Shown here: piece after piece, positions 1 to 9,176 of the stretch
How positions within the stretch are numbered: position 1 is the first letter of the stretch
Layout of the letters: each line of letters begins with the position of its first letter
Source: UBA6186 sp050012295
GTDB taxonomy: Bacteria; Pseudomonadota; Gammaproteobacteria; UBA6186; Azoamicaceae
Direction of reading: 5' to 3'
Assembly: GCA_050012295.1 (NCBI GenBank)
Contig: JBEKHL010000006.1
Location: 1-47,994 of the forward strand
Length of the DNA: 47,994 bases
The notes under the pieces: model-generated
What the model saw: only the letters and a program-made list of their open reading frames with translations
The model's database searches: none
Told to the model about the DNA's origin: nothing
Translations under genes and position numbers: made by a program

Positions 1-1
1 A

Positions 2-295
2 AATTTATATAGATGGAATATTTCAGCTACTAATGATTCCCCATTTTGTTTTGCTAAAAACAACGCTTATTATTTATTAGGAATTTTTATTGATTATTTT
101 AACACCAAACAATATTTATCTTTTAAAGAATGGAGTCAAATAATTGCCCTGGAAAAAAACCCAAACGACACAAATACTTCTTTTGTTAGAAAAATGATCC
201 TTTTAGGTTTACAGGAAGCTAAAAACCAATATCAACATGCTATTTTTTATGGATCACCAGAAACTTTGAAGCTACTTAATCTCAAGAAGGATTAA
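2..295 (+). CDS. C-terminal part of an unknown protein (5' end outside window)
   Basis: An open frame enters from the left edge and ends at TAA 293-295, giving 97 residues (starts NLYRWNISATND, ends TLKLLNLKKD). It is rich in aromatic and helix-forming residues and has no motif I recognise. Its last 14 bases overlap the 3' end of the convergent FKBP gene. Because the start lies outside the window, family and length cannot be judged. The frame is open throughout and has sensible composition, so I take it as real coding sequence but give no function. Confidence 0.5.
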   Translation, partial: NLYRWNISATNDSPFCFAKNNAYYLLGIFIDYFNTKQYLSFKEWSQIIALEKNPNDTNTSFVRKMILLGLQEAKNQYQHAIFYGSPETLKLLNLKKD

Positions 296-977
296 CCGCT
301 AATAACTCTATATCAAAAATTAACGCAGAATTTGGTTCAATCATTGGGCCAGCACCTTCTCTACCATACGCTAACTCTGGCGGGACAAAAATCTTCCATT
401 TAGCTTTTGGTTTCATAAGCAATAACGCTTCTTGCCAACCTTTAATGAGCATTTTTAACTCAAAAACCGCAGGTTCTCCCCGATTATAAGAACTATCGAA
501 TTCCGTACCATTTAACAACATACCCCGATATGCTACTTTAACTTTATCGTTTTGTTTGGGCGACACTGCAGTACCATCACCTGATTCTATAATTTGATAT
601 TGAAGACCATTAGCTAACTCAACAATATTTTTATTTTGCTTATTTTGTTCCAAAAACTCTTTAGCTGTTTTTAAATTTAAAGTAGCTTTACTGTGAAGAT
701 TCTTTTTATTGTGTTCAATTTGCTTAGTTTTAAGTACATTCAATGCTTTAATAATATCATCTTCACTAAGCTGTGATTTATTTTGCATACTATCTCTTAC
801 TCCCTCGATAAAAATTTCTGGATTTATAGCTATACCCTCTTTTATTTGAGATTTAATATGCTCACCAGCTACATGCCCAAGGCTATAGGCTACCCGATCT
901 TCTTCGGTTTTTAAAGGTTTAGCCATAACAACCATACTAGGCACTATTAACAATAACCAAGATAATTTCTTTAACAT
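282..977 (-). CDS. Mip/FkpA-type FKBP peptidyl-prolyl cis-trans isomerase
   Basis: This is a 231-residue secreted isomerase that would catalyse prolyl isomerisation in the periplasm or at the cell surface. Residues 1-19 form a signal peptide (MLKKLSWLLLIVPSMVVMA). Residues 25-125 match the helical dimerisation domain of the Mip/FkpA family (VAYSLGHVAGEHIK, then a long alpha-helical connector). Residues about 127-229 are the FKBP domain, with VKVAYRGMLLNGTEFDSSYNRG, a Trp in IKGWQEAL and the PELAYGREGAGP loop. The start has a close AGGA upstream. It stands alone and converges on an unknown gene. Mip itself is a virulence-associated protein in Legionella; the same role here is only an inference. 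Confidence 0.9.
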   Translation of the reverse strand: MLKKLSWLLLIVPSMVVMAKPLKTEEDRVAYSLGHVAGEHIKSQIKEGIAINPEIFIEGVRDSMQNKSQLSEDDIIKALNVLKTKQIEHNKKNLHSKATLNLKTAKEFLEQNKQNKNIVELANGLQYQIIESGDGTAVSPKQNDKVKVAYRGMLLNGTEFDSSYNRGEPAVFELKMLIKGWQEALLLMKPKAKWKIFVPPELAYGREGAGPMIEPNSALIFDIELLAVNPS

Positions 978-1075
978 AATCCTACTATAGTACCAAATTA
1001 CTTATGTTCCACAAATGATTGTTTAAAATAGTTTGACCAAAATATAGTAGCTCTTGTATCATGTTGATAATTTAA

Positions 1076-1149
1076 CGGGGTATAGCGCAGTCTGGTAGCG
1101 CATCTGCTTTGGGAGCAGGGTGTCGGGGGTTCAAATCCCTCTACCCCGA
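1076..1149 (+). tRNA. tRNA-Pro (anticodon TGG)
   Basis: A full cloverleaf can be drawn: acceptor CGGGGTA pairs with TACCCCG, the anticodon loop reads TTTGGGA with TGG, and the T loop is GGTTCAAATCC. The discriminator is A. CCA is not encoded. It is the first gene of a Pro-Arg-His cluster. Confidence 0.95.
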
Positions 1150-1218
1150 ATATAAAAGTTTTTATTAAATTAGTAGGTTGGATCTGTATCGACCACGTTA
1201 AGTTAAATAACGTAAGTA

Positions 1219-1292
1219 GCGTCCGTAGCTCAATTGGATAGAGCACTGGCCTTCTAAGCCAGCGGTTACAGGTTCGATCCCTGTCGGACGCG
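1219..1292 (+). tRNA. tRNA-Arg (anticodon TCT)
   Basis: Acceptor GCGTCCG pairs with CGGACGC. The anticodon stem CTGGC/GCCAG encloses CTTCTAA, giving TCT. The T loop is standard (GGTTCGATCC) and the discriminator is G. CCA is not encoded. It lies 69 bases after tRNA-Pro and is probably on the same transcript. Confidence 0.95.
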
Positions 1293-1302
1293 CAAGATTT
1301 AT

Positions 1303-1379
1303 GGTGATCGTAGCTCAGTTGGTAGAGCCCTGGATTGTGATTCCAGTTGTCGGGGGTTCGATTCCCCTCGTTCACCCCA
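1303..1379 (+). tRNA. tRNA-His (anticodon GTG), CCA encoded
   Basis: The anticodon stem-loop CTGGA TTGTGAT TCCAG gives GTG. The extra 5' G (position -1) typical of tRNA-His is present at 1303, opposite C73 at 1376. CCA is encoded at 1377-1379. The acceptor stem GTGATCG/CGTTCAC contains one U-U mismatch (T1308 against T1371), which is unusual for this otherwise well conserved molecule. Confidence 0.93.
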
Positions 1380-1405
1380 AGTTAAAATAAGATTTTTCAA
1401 CCGCT

Positions 1406-1430
1406 CCCCTCTCCCATTACGGGAGAGGGG
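1406..1430. repeat. GC-rich palindrome between tRNA-His and tRNA-Lys
   Basis: Ten bases CCCCTCTCCC and their exact complement GGGAGAGGGG flank a 5-base ATTAC loop. A G-rich tail (acgggggtgagg) follows. The GC content contrasts sharply with the AT-rich surroundings. The pattern resembles the dispersed CCCTCTCCC...GGGAGAGGG intergenic repeats of many proteobacteria. A T-rich run about 17 bases downstream means it might also terminate the Pro-Arg-His transcript, but the spacing is too long for a classical terminator. Confidence 0.6.
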
Positions 1431-1485
1431 ACGGGGGTGAGGTGTTGTTTTTTAGAATAGAAATGTGCACAATAATTGCTAATTA

Positions 1486-1558
<73 letters not shown>

Positions 1559-1586
1559 AAAAAAGAGATAAGTTTTATTAAGATTA

Positions 1587-1668
1587 GCGAAAGTGGCGAA
1601 ATTGGTAGACGCACTGGATTTAGGTTCCAGCGGGGCAACCTATGAGAGTTCGAGTCTCTCCTTTCGCA
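1587..1668 (+). tRNA. tRNA-Leu (anticodon TAG)
   Basis: A class II tRNA with a variable arm. Acceptor GCGAAAG pairs with CTTTCGC. The anticodon stem CTGGA/TCCAG encloses TTTAGGT, giving TAG. The variable arm is CGGGGCAACCTATG-like and the T loop is standard. CCA is not encoded. Only 18 bases separate its 3' end from the tig start codon, so tRNA and tig are very likely cotranscribed. Confidence 0.94.
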
Positions 1669-1686
1669 AAAATATAGGTTATTAAA

Positions 1687-3006
1687 ATGCAAATAATTGT
1701 AGAAAAAACTAGTGATTTAGGTAGAAAAATTAAGGTTGCTATTCCAGCAACTAAAATTAATGAACTTGTTTCTAATAAAATAAAAAAGCTTTCTAACCAG
1801 GTAAAATTAAATGGTTTTCGCCCTGGTCATGTGCCTATTAAATTAATTAACGAAAAATATGGTACCGAAGTAAGAAAAGAAGTATTAAGTGAAGCAATTG
1901 ATGCCGGGCTTAATCAAGCACTTTCAGAAAATCAGCTTTATCCAGTTGGAGAAATTTCATTAGAACAGGTAAAAGACGAAACTAATAATAACGCTAATAC
2001 CGATATAGAATGTGTTTTTACTTTAGAAGTATATCCAGAAATTAAATTTGATAATGATTTTTTAAACTTACAAATTAATACCCCCAAAGTAGAAATAACC
2101 GAAAAAGATATCGATAACAGTTTGGTAACTTTACGCCAACAACTTGGTAAAAAAATTATAGTAGAAAATCGAACAGCAAAAACTGGTGATTTCTTAACTG
2201 TAGATTTTATTGGTTTTATCGATGGTAAAGAATTTCCTGATAACCAGGGCAAAGATACTATTGTTGAAATTGGTAGCGAACAATTTATCGATGGCTTCGA
2301 ATCTGGCTTAGTAGGTACTAAGGCTGGCGAAACAGTAGAATTAAAGTTACAGTTTCCAACAGATTATGCCGAAAACTCTTTAGCCGGCAAATCAGTAACG
2401 TTTAATATTACTGTAAAGCAAATCGAAGAAAAACCATTAGCAGAGCTAAACGAAGAATTTGCCAAATCTTTAGGGATACAAGATAACGATGTATCTCAGA
2501 TCCGTTCAAAAATTAAATCTAACATGGAAAAATATATAGTCCAAATAACTATAGAAAAAGAACGTGAACAATTAAGCGAGCTTCTATTAAAAACTTATCC
2601 TATAGAATTGCCTAATAAGTTACTAATTGAAGAACAACAACATTTAGAAAGATTATTTAAACAACGTAACCAAGAACAAGGAATTAATATTAAAGAATTA
2701 AATGTTCAAACAATAAACGAACTAAAAGAACAAGCATATAAAAATGTTCATTTATCTTTATTATTGCGAGAAGTTATCAAGATCAATAACTTGCAGCCAA
2801 ACGAAAATCTTTTAAACCAAAAACTTAAAGAACTAAGCTTTTTATTTCAAAATAAATTATCAACTACCAAGTATAAAAATATATATAATAATATGAAAAA
2901 TTCTATTATAAATTCTATGTTAACTAATACAGCAATAGATTTTATAATAGCTAAAGTTACTAAAACAGAACTATTATTGAGTTTTGAAGAACTAAATAAG
3001 AGCTAA
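1687..3006 (+). CDS. tig: Trigger factor
   Basis: This is a ribosome-associated chaperone with prolyl isomerase activity that meets nascent chains at the exit tunnel. At 439 residues it is close to the usual length of about 430. The N-terminal domain carries the ribosome-docking signature GFRPGHVPI (about residues 44-52). Residues about 150-245 form the FKBP-like domain (GDFLTVDFIGFIDGKEF). The remainder is the helical C-terminal substrate cradle. The start ATG has AGGT 7 bases upstream and follows tRNA-Leu by 18 bases. It is first in tig-clpP-clpX-lon, a classic proteobacterial protein quality-control cluster. Confidence 0.97.
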   Translation: MQIIVEKTSDLGRKIKVAIPATKINELVSNKIKKLSNQVKLNGFRPGHVPIKLINEKYGTEVRKEVLSEAIDAGLNQALSENQLYPVGEISLEQVKDETNNNANTDIECVFTLEVYPEIKFDNDFLNLQINTPKVEITEKDIDNSLVTLRQQLGKKIIVENRTAKTGDFLTVDFIGFIDGKEFPDNQGKDTIVEIGSEQFIDGFESGLVGTKAGETVELKLQFPTDYAENSLAGKSVTFNITVKQIEEKPLAELNEEFAKSLGIQDNDVSQIRSKIKSNMEKYIVQITIEKEREQLSELLLKTYPIELPNKLLIEEQQHLERLFKQRNQEQGINIKELNVQTINELKEQAYKNVHLSLLLREVIKINNLQPNENLLNQKLKELSFLFQNKLSTTKYKNIYNNMKNSIINSMLTNTAIDFIIAKVTKTELLLSFEELNKS

Positions 3007-3021
3007 TGGGAGCAAGTATAC

Positions 3022-3654
3022 ATGGAATACGATTATCTAATTAAAAATAGTAATAATACTAGGCTTAGTACTTTAGTACCTATGGTAATAGAACAATCTA
3101 ATCGTGGGGAACGTGCTTATGATATTTATTCTAGGTTACTAAAAGAACGGGTAATTTTTTTAGTTGGTACTGTTGAAGAGCATATGGCCAATTTAATCGT
3201 TGCTCAATTATTATTCTTAGAATCAGAAAATCCAGATAAAGATATATCTTTATACATCAATTCTCCTGGTGGCGTCGTTACTGCTGGTATGGCAATTTAC
3301 GATACTATGCAATTTATAAAACCAGATGTTAGTACTTTATGTATTGGTCAAGCTTGCAGCATGGGCGCAATGTTATTACTAGGCGGGGCCAAACATAAAC
3401 GTTTTGCATTACCAAATTCTAGAGTAATGATGCATCAACCATTAGGTGGTTTTCAAGGACAAGCTAGCGATATTGAAATTCATACCAAAGAAATTTTGTC
3501 CTTAAAAAAACGATTAAACGAAATCTGCGCTAAACATACAGGTCAAGAATTAAAACGAATAGAAAAAGATACAGATAGAGATAACTTTATGAGCGCATTA
3601 GAAGCTAAACAATACGGCATAGTAGATCATGTGTTAGAAACGAGACAAATATGA
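3022..3654 (+). CDS. clpP: ATP-dependent Clp protease, proteolytic subunit
   Basis: This is the serine peptidase barrel that degrades proteins fed to it by ClpX or ClpA. The 210-residue length is normal. The catalytic triad is visible as Ser113 (QACSMGAM), His138 (MMHQPLGG) and Asp187 (DTDRDNF). The first 15 or so residues are a likely propeptide. A GGGAG Shine-Dalgarno lies 9 bases before the ATG. It starts 15 bases after tig and is followed by a 109-base gap before clpX, which is AT-rich and probably holds the clpX promoter, although I cannot fix its elements. Confidence 0.97.
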   Translation: MEYDYLIKNSNNTRLSTLVPMVIEQSNRGERAYDIYSRLLKERVIFLVGTVEEHMANLIVAQLLFLESENPDKDISLYINSPGGVVTAGMAIYDTMQFIKPDVSTLCIGQACSMGAMLLLGGAKHKRFALPNSRVMMHQPLGGFQGQASDIEIHTKEILSLKKRLNEICAKHTGQELKRIEKDTDRDNFMSALEAKQYGIVDHVLETRQI

Positions 3655-3763
3655 TTTTATATTGAGTGCTTATACAATATATATAACTACAATAGATCTT
3701 CTAATAATATTAATATTATAATGTAAACAGTTGGCTTAAATTAACTAAGGGTATATTTTTAAT

Positions 3764-5080
3764 ATGGTTGAAAAAAAAGAACGTGGTAGTTCAATAAAGT
3801 TACTTTACTGCTCTTTTTGCGGTAAAAGTCAACATGAGGTAAAAAAACTTATAGCTGGGCCTTCTGTATTTATTTGCGACGAATGTGTCGAATTATGTAA
3901 CGATATAATTTGTGAAGAAATACCTAAAAACAAACTAGATGCTAATAACAATCTGTCTTTATATGCACCAAAAGAAATTTTAACCGTTCTAGATCAATAT
4001 GTAATCGGTCAAGCAACAGCTAAAAAAATTCTAGCTGTTGCTGTGTATAATCACTATAAAAAATTACAATTAGTCAACCCTAAAGGAACAAATATAGATA
4101 ATGATGTTGAATTAGGAAAAAGTAATATTTTATTAATTGGTCCTACTGGTTCAGGTAAAACTTTATTGGCTGAAACCTTGGCCAGATTGTTAAACGTACC
4201 ATTTGCTATTGCTGACGCTACCACTTTAACTGAAGCTGGTTATGTAGGTGAGGATGTTGAAAATATTATTCAAAAATTATTACAAAAATGTGATTACGAT
4301 GTAGAAAAAGCACAAACTGGTATTGTCTATATAGACGAAATAGACAAAATCTGTAGAAAATCAGAAAATCCTTCCATAACTCGCGATGTTTCTGGAGAAG
4401 GCGTACAACAAGCATTGTTAAAACTTATTGAAGGAACCATAGCCTCGGTACCACCACAAGGCGGACGTAAACATCCTCAACAAGAATTTATTCAAGTAGA
4501 CACCTCTAAAATTTTATTTATTTGTGGCGGGGCTTTTTCCGGTTTAGATAAAATTATTTTACAACGAACTAATGCTAGTGGAATTGGTTTTTCTGCAGAT
4601 ATTAGCTCTAAAACTACAGAAAATGAAATGTCTGGTAAAATAATTCACAATGTAGAAACACAAGATTTAATTAAATATGGGTTAATCCCAGAGTTTGTAG
4701 GCCGTTTACCCGTAGTTGCTACTTTAGATGAATTAGACGAAACAGCTTTACTTAAAATTTTAACTGAACCAAAAAATTCTTTAATTAAACAATATAAAAA
4801 ATTATTTAAAATGGAAGGCGTAGAAATAGAATTTCGTGAGGATGCTTTACATTTAGTTGCTAAACGTTCTATGCAACGTAAATCTGGAGCCAGAGGGTTA
4901 CGTTCAATCTTAGAAAATGTATTATTAAACACCATGTACGAACTGCCATCGATGATTAATGTTAATAAAGTATTAGTAGATGTTTCCGTTATTGAAGGTA
5001 AGTCTGATCCAATTCTAATATTTACCAATCAATCTCAACCTCAATCTATGATTAACTCAGATATAACTAAACGAGGCTAA
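3764..5080 (+). CDS. clpX: ATP-dependent Clp protease, ATP-binding subunit
   Basis: This is the AAA+ unfoldase partner of ClpP. At 438 residues it is slightly longer than E. coli ClpX. The N-terminal zinc-binding domain has Cys16, Cys19, Cys38 and Cys41. Walker A is GPTGSGKT at about 126-133 and Walker B is VYIDEIDK. The GYVGEDVEN pore-loop region, the sensor region and GARGLRSILE in the small domain are all intact. It ends 9 bases before lon, so the two are probably cotranscribed. Confidence 0.97.
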   Translation: MVEKKERGSSIKLLYCSFCGKSQHEVKKLIAGPSVFICDECVELCNDIICEEIPKNKLDANNNLSLYAPKEILTVLDQYVIGQATAKKILAVAVYNHYKKLQLVNPKGTNIDNDVELGKSNILLIGPTGSGKTLLAETLARLLNVPFAIADATTLTEAGYVGEDVENIIQKLLQKCDYDVEKAQTGIVYIDEIDKICRKSENPSITRDVSGEGVQQALLKLIEGTIASVPPQGGRKHPQQEFIQVDTSKILFICGGAFSGLDKIILQRTNASGIGFSADISSKTTENEMSGKIIHNVETQDLIKYGLIPEFVGRLPVVATLDELDETALLKILTEPKNSLIKQYKKLFKMEGVEIEFREDALHLVAKRSMQRKSGARGLRSILENVLLNTMYELPSMINVNKVLVDVSVIEGKSDPILIFTNQSQPQSMINSDITKRG

Positions 5081-5089
5081 ATAAACCCT

Positions 5090-7555
5090 ATGAGCGACCA
5101 GGAATTATTAGATCAAGAGTCTCATAACAACATTGAAAGTATGCCAATGTTGGCATTACGGGATGTAGTTGTGTATCCACATATGGTAATTCCTTTATTT
5201 ATTGGTAGAGATAAATCCGTAAAAGCCTTAGAAGATGCTATGACTGGCAATAAACGCATCCTATTAGTAGCACAAAAAGAATCTTCCCACGATAATCCTA
5301 ATATTGACGATCTATATAAAGTCGGCACAGTTTCTAGGGTATTACAGTTATTAAAACTTCCAGATTCTACTATTAAGGTGTTAGTAGAGGGGATCCAACG
5401 TGGCAAAATGATTACCTGTCAAAAAACAGAACCTTTTTTTGTAGCAGATGTTATGCTAACCAATACTCAGGTAGCTATTGGTAAAGAACTAGAAATATTA
5501 ATTAAATCATTAATCACTCAATTTGAAAGTTACGTAAAATTAAATAAACGATTACCATCAGAAATCGTTACGTCTTTATTAAATATTAACGATCCAATTC
5601 GCTTAGTAGATACTATTGCTGCTCATTTATTAATTAAAGTAAATGAAAAACAACAAATTCTAGAATTAGAAAAATTATCAGAACGTATCGAATATTTAAT
5701 CGGAGTCATGAAAAACGAATTAGATATTCTAAAAATAAAACGTAAAATTGAATTTAACGTTAAAAAGCAGATGGAAAAAAGCCAACGACAATACTACCTT
5801 AACGAAGAAATGAAAGCCATTCAAAAAGAATTAGGCGAAATGGACGAGGCAAGTGGCAACGAAATAGATGATTTACGTAGAAAAATTTCAAAATCCAAAA
5901 TGACTATCGAAGCAAAAGAAAAAGCTTTAAGCGAATTAAACAAATTAAAATTAATGCCCGCTATGTCTGCAGAAGCTACGGTCAGTCGTAATTATATTGA
6001 TTGTTTATTAAACGTGCCATGGAAAAAAAGTACTAAACCAAGTAATGATTTAGCTTTTGCCCAACATATTTTAGAAAAAGATCACTATGGTTTAGAAAAA
6101 GTCAAAGAACGTATTATAGAATATTTAGCAGTACAAATGCGCGTCAAAAGACCTAAAGGGCCAGTAATTTGCTTAGTTGGACCTCCTGGAGTTGGTAAAA
6201 CATCTTTAGGTGAATCTATAGCTAGAGCTATTAGGAAAAAATTCTTGCGCGTATCTCTAGGCGGAGTTAGAGACGAAGCAGAAATCCGTGGTCATAGGCG
6301 TACCTATATTGGGGCCATGCCAGGCAAAATTATTCAAAAAATAAGTAAAGCAAAAGTTAACAATCCTCTATTCTTATTAGACGAAATAGATAAAATGTCT
6401 ACAGATTTTCGTGGTGATCCAGCTTCTGCTTTACTAGAGGTTTTAGATTCTGAACAAAATAATACTTTTAGCGATCATTATTTAGAAGTTGACTACGACT
6501 TATCCAAAGTAATGTTTATAGCTACTGCTAATTCTTTAAATATTCCTGTTCCATTATTGGATCGTATGGAAATAATTTGGATCTCCGGATACACTCAAGA
6601 CGAAAAATTAAACATTGCTAAAAAATATTTATTACCTAAACAAATGAAAGCAACTGGCTTACGCCATAACGAACTACACCTTTCTGATGATGCAACGGTC
6701 GAAATAATTAATTATTACACTAGAGAAGCTGGAGTCCGTAATTTAGAACGAGAAATTTCTAAATTATGTCGTAAAGTTGTTAAAAGCTTATTATCAGACA
6801 AAGCAACTACTAACTATTCTCTAACCGCAAACGATTTAGAAAAATATTTAGGAGTAAGGCGTTATAGGTTTGGACAAATCACTAATGAAGCAGGCCACGA
6901 AAAAGACTGGATTGGGCAAGCAACTGGGTTAGCTTGGACTGAAGTTGGCGGAGAAATTCTAACTATAGAAGCTGCCAAAATTGCTGGCGATGGTAAAGTA
7001 ACGCGTACCGGACAACTAGGCGAAGTTATGCAAGAATCTATCCAAGCAGCCATGACGGTCGTCCGAAATAGAGCAACTTCTCTAGGCATAGCTAATAATT
7101 TTTATAAAAAACACGATGTACATATCCATGTTCCTGAAGGAGCGACGCCAAAAGATGGTCCATCCGCTGGGATCGCTATGTGTACAGCATTAGTATCGTT
7201 ATTTACTAATATTCCAGTAAAAAAAGATGTAGCAATGACAGGCGAAATAACTTTACGCGGTAAAGTACTACCTATTGGTGGTTTAAAAGAAAAATTACTG
7301 GCAGCCAAAAGATCTGGGATCTCTACAGTAATTATTCCAGAAGAAAATATGCATGATTTAAAAGAAATACCAGAAAACATTTCTCAAGACTTAAAAATCG
7401 TTCCAGTTAATTGGATTGATCAAGTCTTAGAAATTGCTTTACAAAGCATACCTAAGCCTGTTTTATTAAAGAAAAAACCTGTTACTAGGAAATCAACCTC
7501 AACTTCTATCCGTAAAAATCGTCGTAAAGGCATAGAAGCAGTTAGTCGGCATTAA
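5090..7555 (+). CDS. lon: ATP-dependent protease La
   Basis: This is an 821-residue LonA protease: substrate-binding domain (MLALRDVVVYPHMVIPLFIGR), central coiled coil, AAA+ domain with GPPGVGKTS and LLDEIDKM, and the peptidase domain. The catalytic Ser692 (PKDGPSAG) and Lys735 (GGLKEKLLAAK) form the family dyad. A lysine-rich tail (KKKPVTRKS, RKNRRKG) extends past the usual end and resembles the basic tails of HU, DksA and RNase R in this window. It is the last gene of the cluster and converges on znuA with a 15-base gap. Confidence 0.97.
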   Translation: MSDQELLDQESHNNIESMPMLALRDVVVYPHMVIPLFIGRDKSVKALEDAMTGNKRILLVAQKESSHDNPNIDDLYKVGTVSRVLQLLKLPDSTIKVLVEGIQRGKMITCQKTEPFFVADVMLTNTQVAIGKELEILIKSLITQFESYVKLNKRLPSEIVTSLLNINDPIRLVDTIAAHLLIKVNEKQQILELEKLSERIEYLIGVMKNELDILKIKRKIEFNVKKQMEKSQRQYYLNEEMKAIQKELGEMDEASGNEIDDLRRKISKSKMTIEAKEKALSELNKLKLMPAMSAEATVSRNYIDCLLNVPWKKSTKPSNDLAFAQHILEKDHYGLEKVKERIIEYLAVQMRVKRPKGPVICLVGPPGVGKTSLGESIARAIRKKFLRVSLGGVRDEAEIRGHRRTYIGAMPGKIIQKISKAKVNNPLFLLDEIDKMSTDFRGDPASALLEVLDSEQNNTFSDHYLEVDYDLSKVMFIATANSLNIPVPLLDRMEIIWISGYTQDEKLNIAKKYLLPKQMKATGLRHNELHLSDDATVEIINYYTREAGVRNLEREISKLCRKVVKSLLSDKATTNYSLTANDLEKYLGVRRYRFGQITNEAGHEKDWIGQATGLAWTEVGGEILTIEAAKIAGDGKVTRTGQLGEVMQESIQAAMTVVRNRATSLGIANNFYKKHDVHIHVPEGATPKDGPSAGIAMCTALVSLFTNIPVKKDVAMTGEITLRGKVLPIGGLKEKLLAAKRSGISTVIIPEENMHDLKEIPENISQDLKIVPVNWIDQVLEIALQSIPKPVLLKKKPVTRKSTSTSIRKNRRKGIEAVSRH

Positions 7556-7570
7556 TATTAATATATAAAC

Positions 7571-8476
7571 TTATTTTAAACAGCTATATAACCCATCAGA
7601 TAAATTATTTAATAATTTAAAATAACCATCGACACCTAAATCTTGATCTGAACCTAATGGATCTAAGATCCCTATTTTTAATTTTTCTGTTGTAGCAGTA
7701 GTTTCTAACAAAAAATCTAACATTTTAGGATTAAATTGTGGTTCTTTAAATAAGCATTTAATCTGATGTTTTTTAATTGAATCGTGAATAGAGATCATAC
7801 GTTGCATGCTGAGCGGTAGTTCTGGATGATCACTAATTACTAACGGTTGTTTTAATCCATAAAATTTTTCGAAATATTGATAAGCATCATGAAAAACCAC
7901 ATAAGATTGCCCGGATATTTCGTATAATTTAGTTCTAATGCGCAAATCTACAAAAGATAATTTTGTTAAAAATCGTCGTTTATTAGTTAAATATTGATTA
8001 GCGTTCGCCGGATCTAATGTTATTAGATTTTGCGTTATTGCCTCTACAATAACTTTAGCGTTATCTGGCGATAACCATAAATGCTCGTCTAATTGAGTAC
8101 TTTTTCTAAACGACAATTTATTAATGTTCTTTAAAGTCTGGATAGTAAGTAGTTTATTAGCTAATGATGGCTTTTTTAACAGTTTAGTCAAAAAAAATTC
8201 TAAGTCTGGCCCACCCCAAACAATCAAATTTGCTTGTTTAATGACTTCCACATCGCTTAGTTTTAGAGCATAATCATGTGGAGAAACATTACCATTTAAT
8301 AACAATAATGGTTTATTTTTGGTATTATGCATTATAGCGGCAGTTAAATTATATAATGGTTTAATAGTAGCTATTACACGAATATTAGTAGGTTTAGTAG
8401 ATTGTTCGGCTAAAAGACTGGTACTAAATAAAACATTAATAAATAAAACAACTATGGAAAATAAATTAATAAGCAT
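7571..8476 (-). CDS. znuA: Zinc ABC transporter, periplasmic binding protein
   Basis: This is the cluster A-I solute-binding protein that captures Zn(II) for ZnuBC. I place the start at ATG 8476, giving 301 residues that begin with the signal peptide MLINLFSIVVLFINVLFSTSLLA. In-frame starts further upstream (to 8572) only add residues inside znuC. Metal-ligand histidines are visible in NVSPHDYALKLSD, DEHLWLSPDN and VVFHDAYQYFEKF. The His-rich loop of E. coli ZnuA is missing. The start lies inside znuC, so the 5' ends of znuA and znuC overlap by 23 bases on opposite strands. Confidence 0.9.
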   Translation of the reverse strand: MLINLFSIVVLFINVLFSTSLLAEQSTKPTNIRVIATIKPLYNLTAAIMHNTKNKPLLLLNGNVSPHDYALKLSDVEVIKQANLIVWGGPDLEFFLTKLLKKPSLANKLLTIQTLKNINKLSFRKSTQLDEHLWLSPDNAKVIVEAITQNLITLDPANANQYLTNKRRFLTKLSFVDLRIRTKLYEISGQSYVVFHDAYQYFEKFYGLKQPLVISDHPELPLSMQRMISIHDSIKKHQIKCLFKEPQFNPKMLDFLLETTATTEKLKIGILDPLGSDQDLGVDGYFKLLNNLSDGLYSCLK

Positions 8477-9176
8477 ACAGAATCTTAACATTAATTTTAA
8501 TGAATATAAAATATTAAAAAACATTAATTTTGATATATATTCAAAACAAATTATTACGATAATAGGGCCCAACGGAGCCGGTAAATCTACTTTAATTAAA
8601 ACTATTTTAGGCTTTATCCAACCAAGCTTTGGTAATATTGTTAAACATCCAAGTTTAAAAATAGGTTATGTACCGCAAAAAATTAGCTTTCCAGAACAAA
8701 TACCTATCACTGTGTCAAAATTTCTAAATTTAAATAATAAAACTAAAAAGCCATTTAATACTGACAATACAGGTTTAAATACAGAATTAAAAATTGAACA
8801 TTTATTAAATAAATCAATCCATAAATTATCCGGCGGAGAGCTACAAAGAATCCTATTAGCTAAAGCATTGTATAATAAGCCAAATTTATTAATATTAGAC
8901 GAGCCAACCCAAAGTATAGATTTAAACGGCCAAGCAGAGTTTTATAAATTATGCTCGTATTTACAACAACAATTAAATTGCGCAATTTTAATGGCTTCTC
9001 ATGATTTACATATAGTAATGTCTGGAATAAATTCTGTTATTTGTTTAAATAAACATATTTGCTGTCACGGCTTACCTACGGCAGTAAGTCAACATCCAGA
9101 ATTTATTCAATTATTTGGCGAACACATGACAAAACTAGCAATTTATCCACATCATCATGATCATCAACATGCATAG
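8454..9176 (+). CDS. znuC: Zinc ABC transporter, ATP-binding protein
   Basis: This is the cytoplasmic ATPase of the zinc importer, 240 residues from ATG 8454 (MENKLISIQNLNINF). An open frame reaches back to 8319, but ABC homology begins only at this ATG. Walker A is GPNGAGKST, the signature is LSGGELQRILLAK, Walker B is LLILDEPT, and the switch His is in MASHDLH. The C-terminus is His-rich (YPHHHDHQHA), as expected of a zinc-handling ATPase. No clear Shine-Dalgarno precedes it. It overlaps znuB by 8 bases, which suggests translational coupling. Confidence 0.93.
   Translation: MENKLISIQNLNINFNEYKILKNINFDIYSKQIITIIGPNGAGKSTLIKTILGFIQPSFGNIVKHPSLKIGYVPQKISFPEQIPITVSKFLNLNNKTKKPFNTDNTGLNTELKIEHLLNKSIHKLSGGELQRILLAKALYNKPNLLILDEPTQSIDLNGQAEFYKLCSYLQQQLNCAILMASHDLHIVMSGINSVICLNKHICCHGLPTAVSQHPEFIQLFGEHMTKLAIYPHHHDHQHA

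Noticed and set aside
3690..3722. AT-rich dyad between clpP and clpX as terminator
   Set aside because: The stem is made only of A and T, has no T tail and would be weak; chance in this composition is likely.
8487..8504. Zur box for znu
   Set aside because: The dyad cattaa-tt-ttaatg is only 6 bp per arm in AT-rich sequence, lies inside znuC and does not resemble the usual Zur operator.
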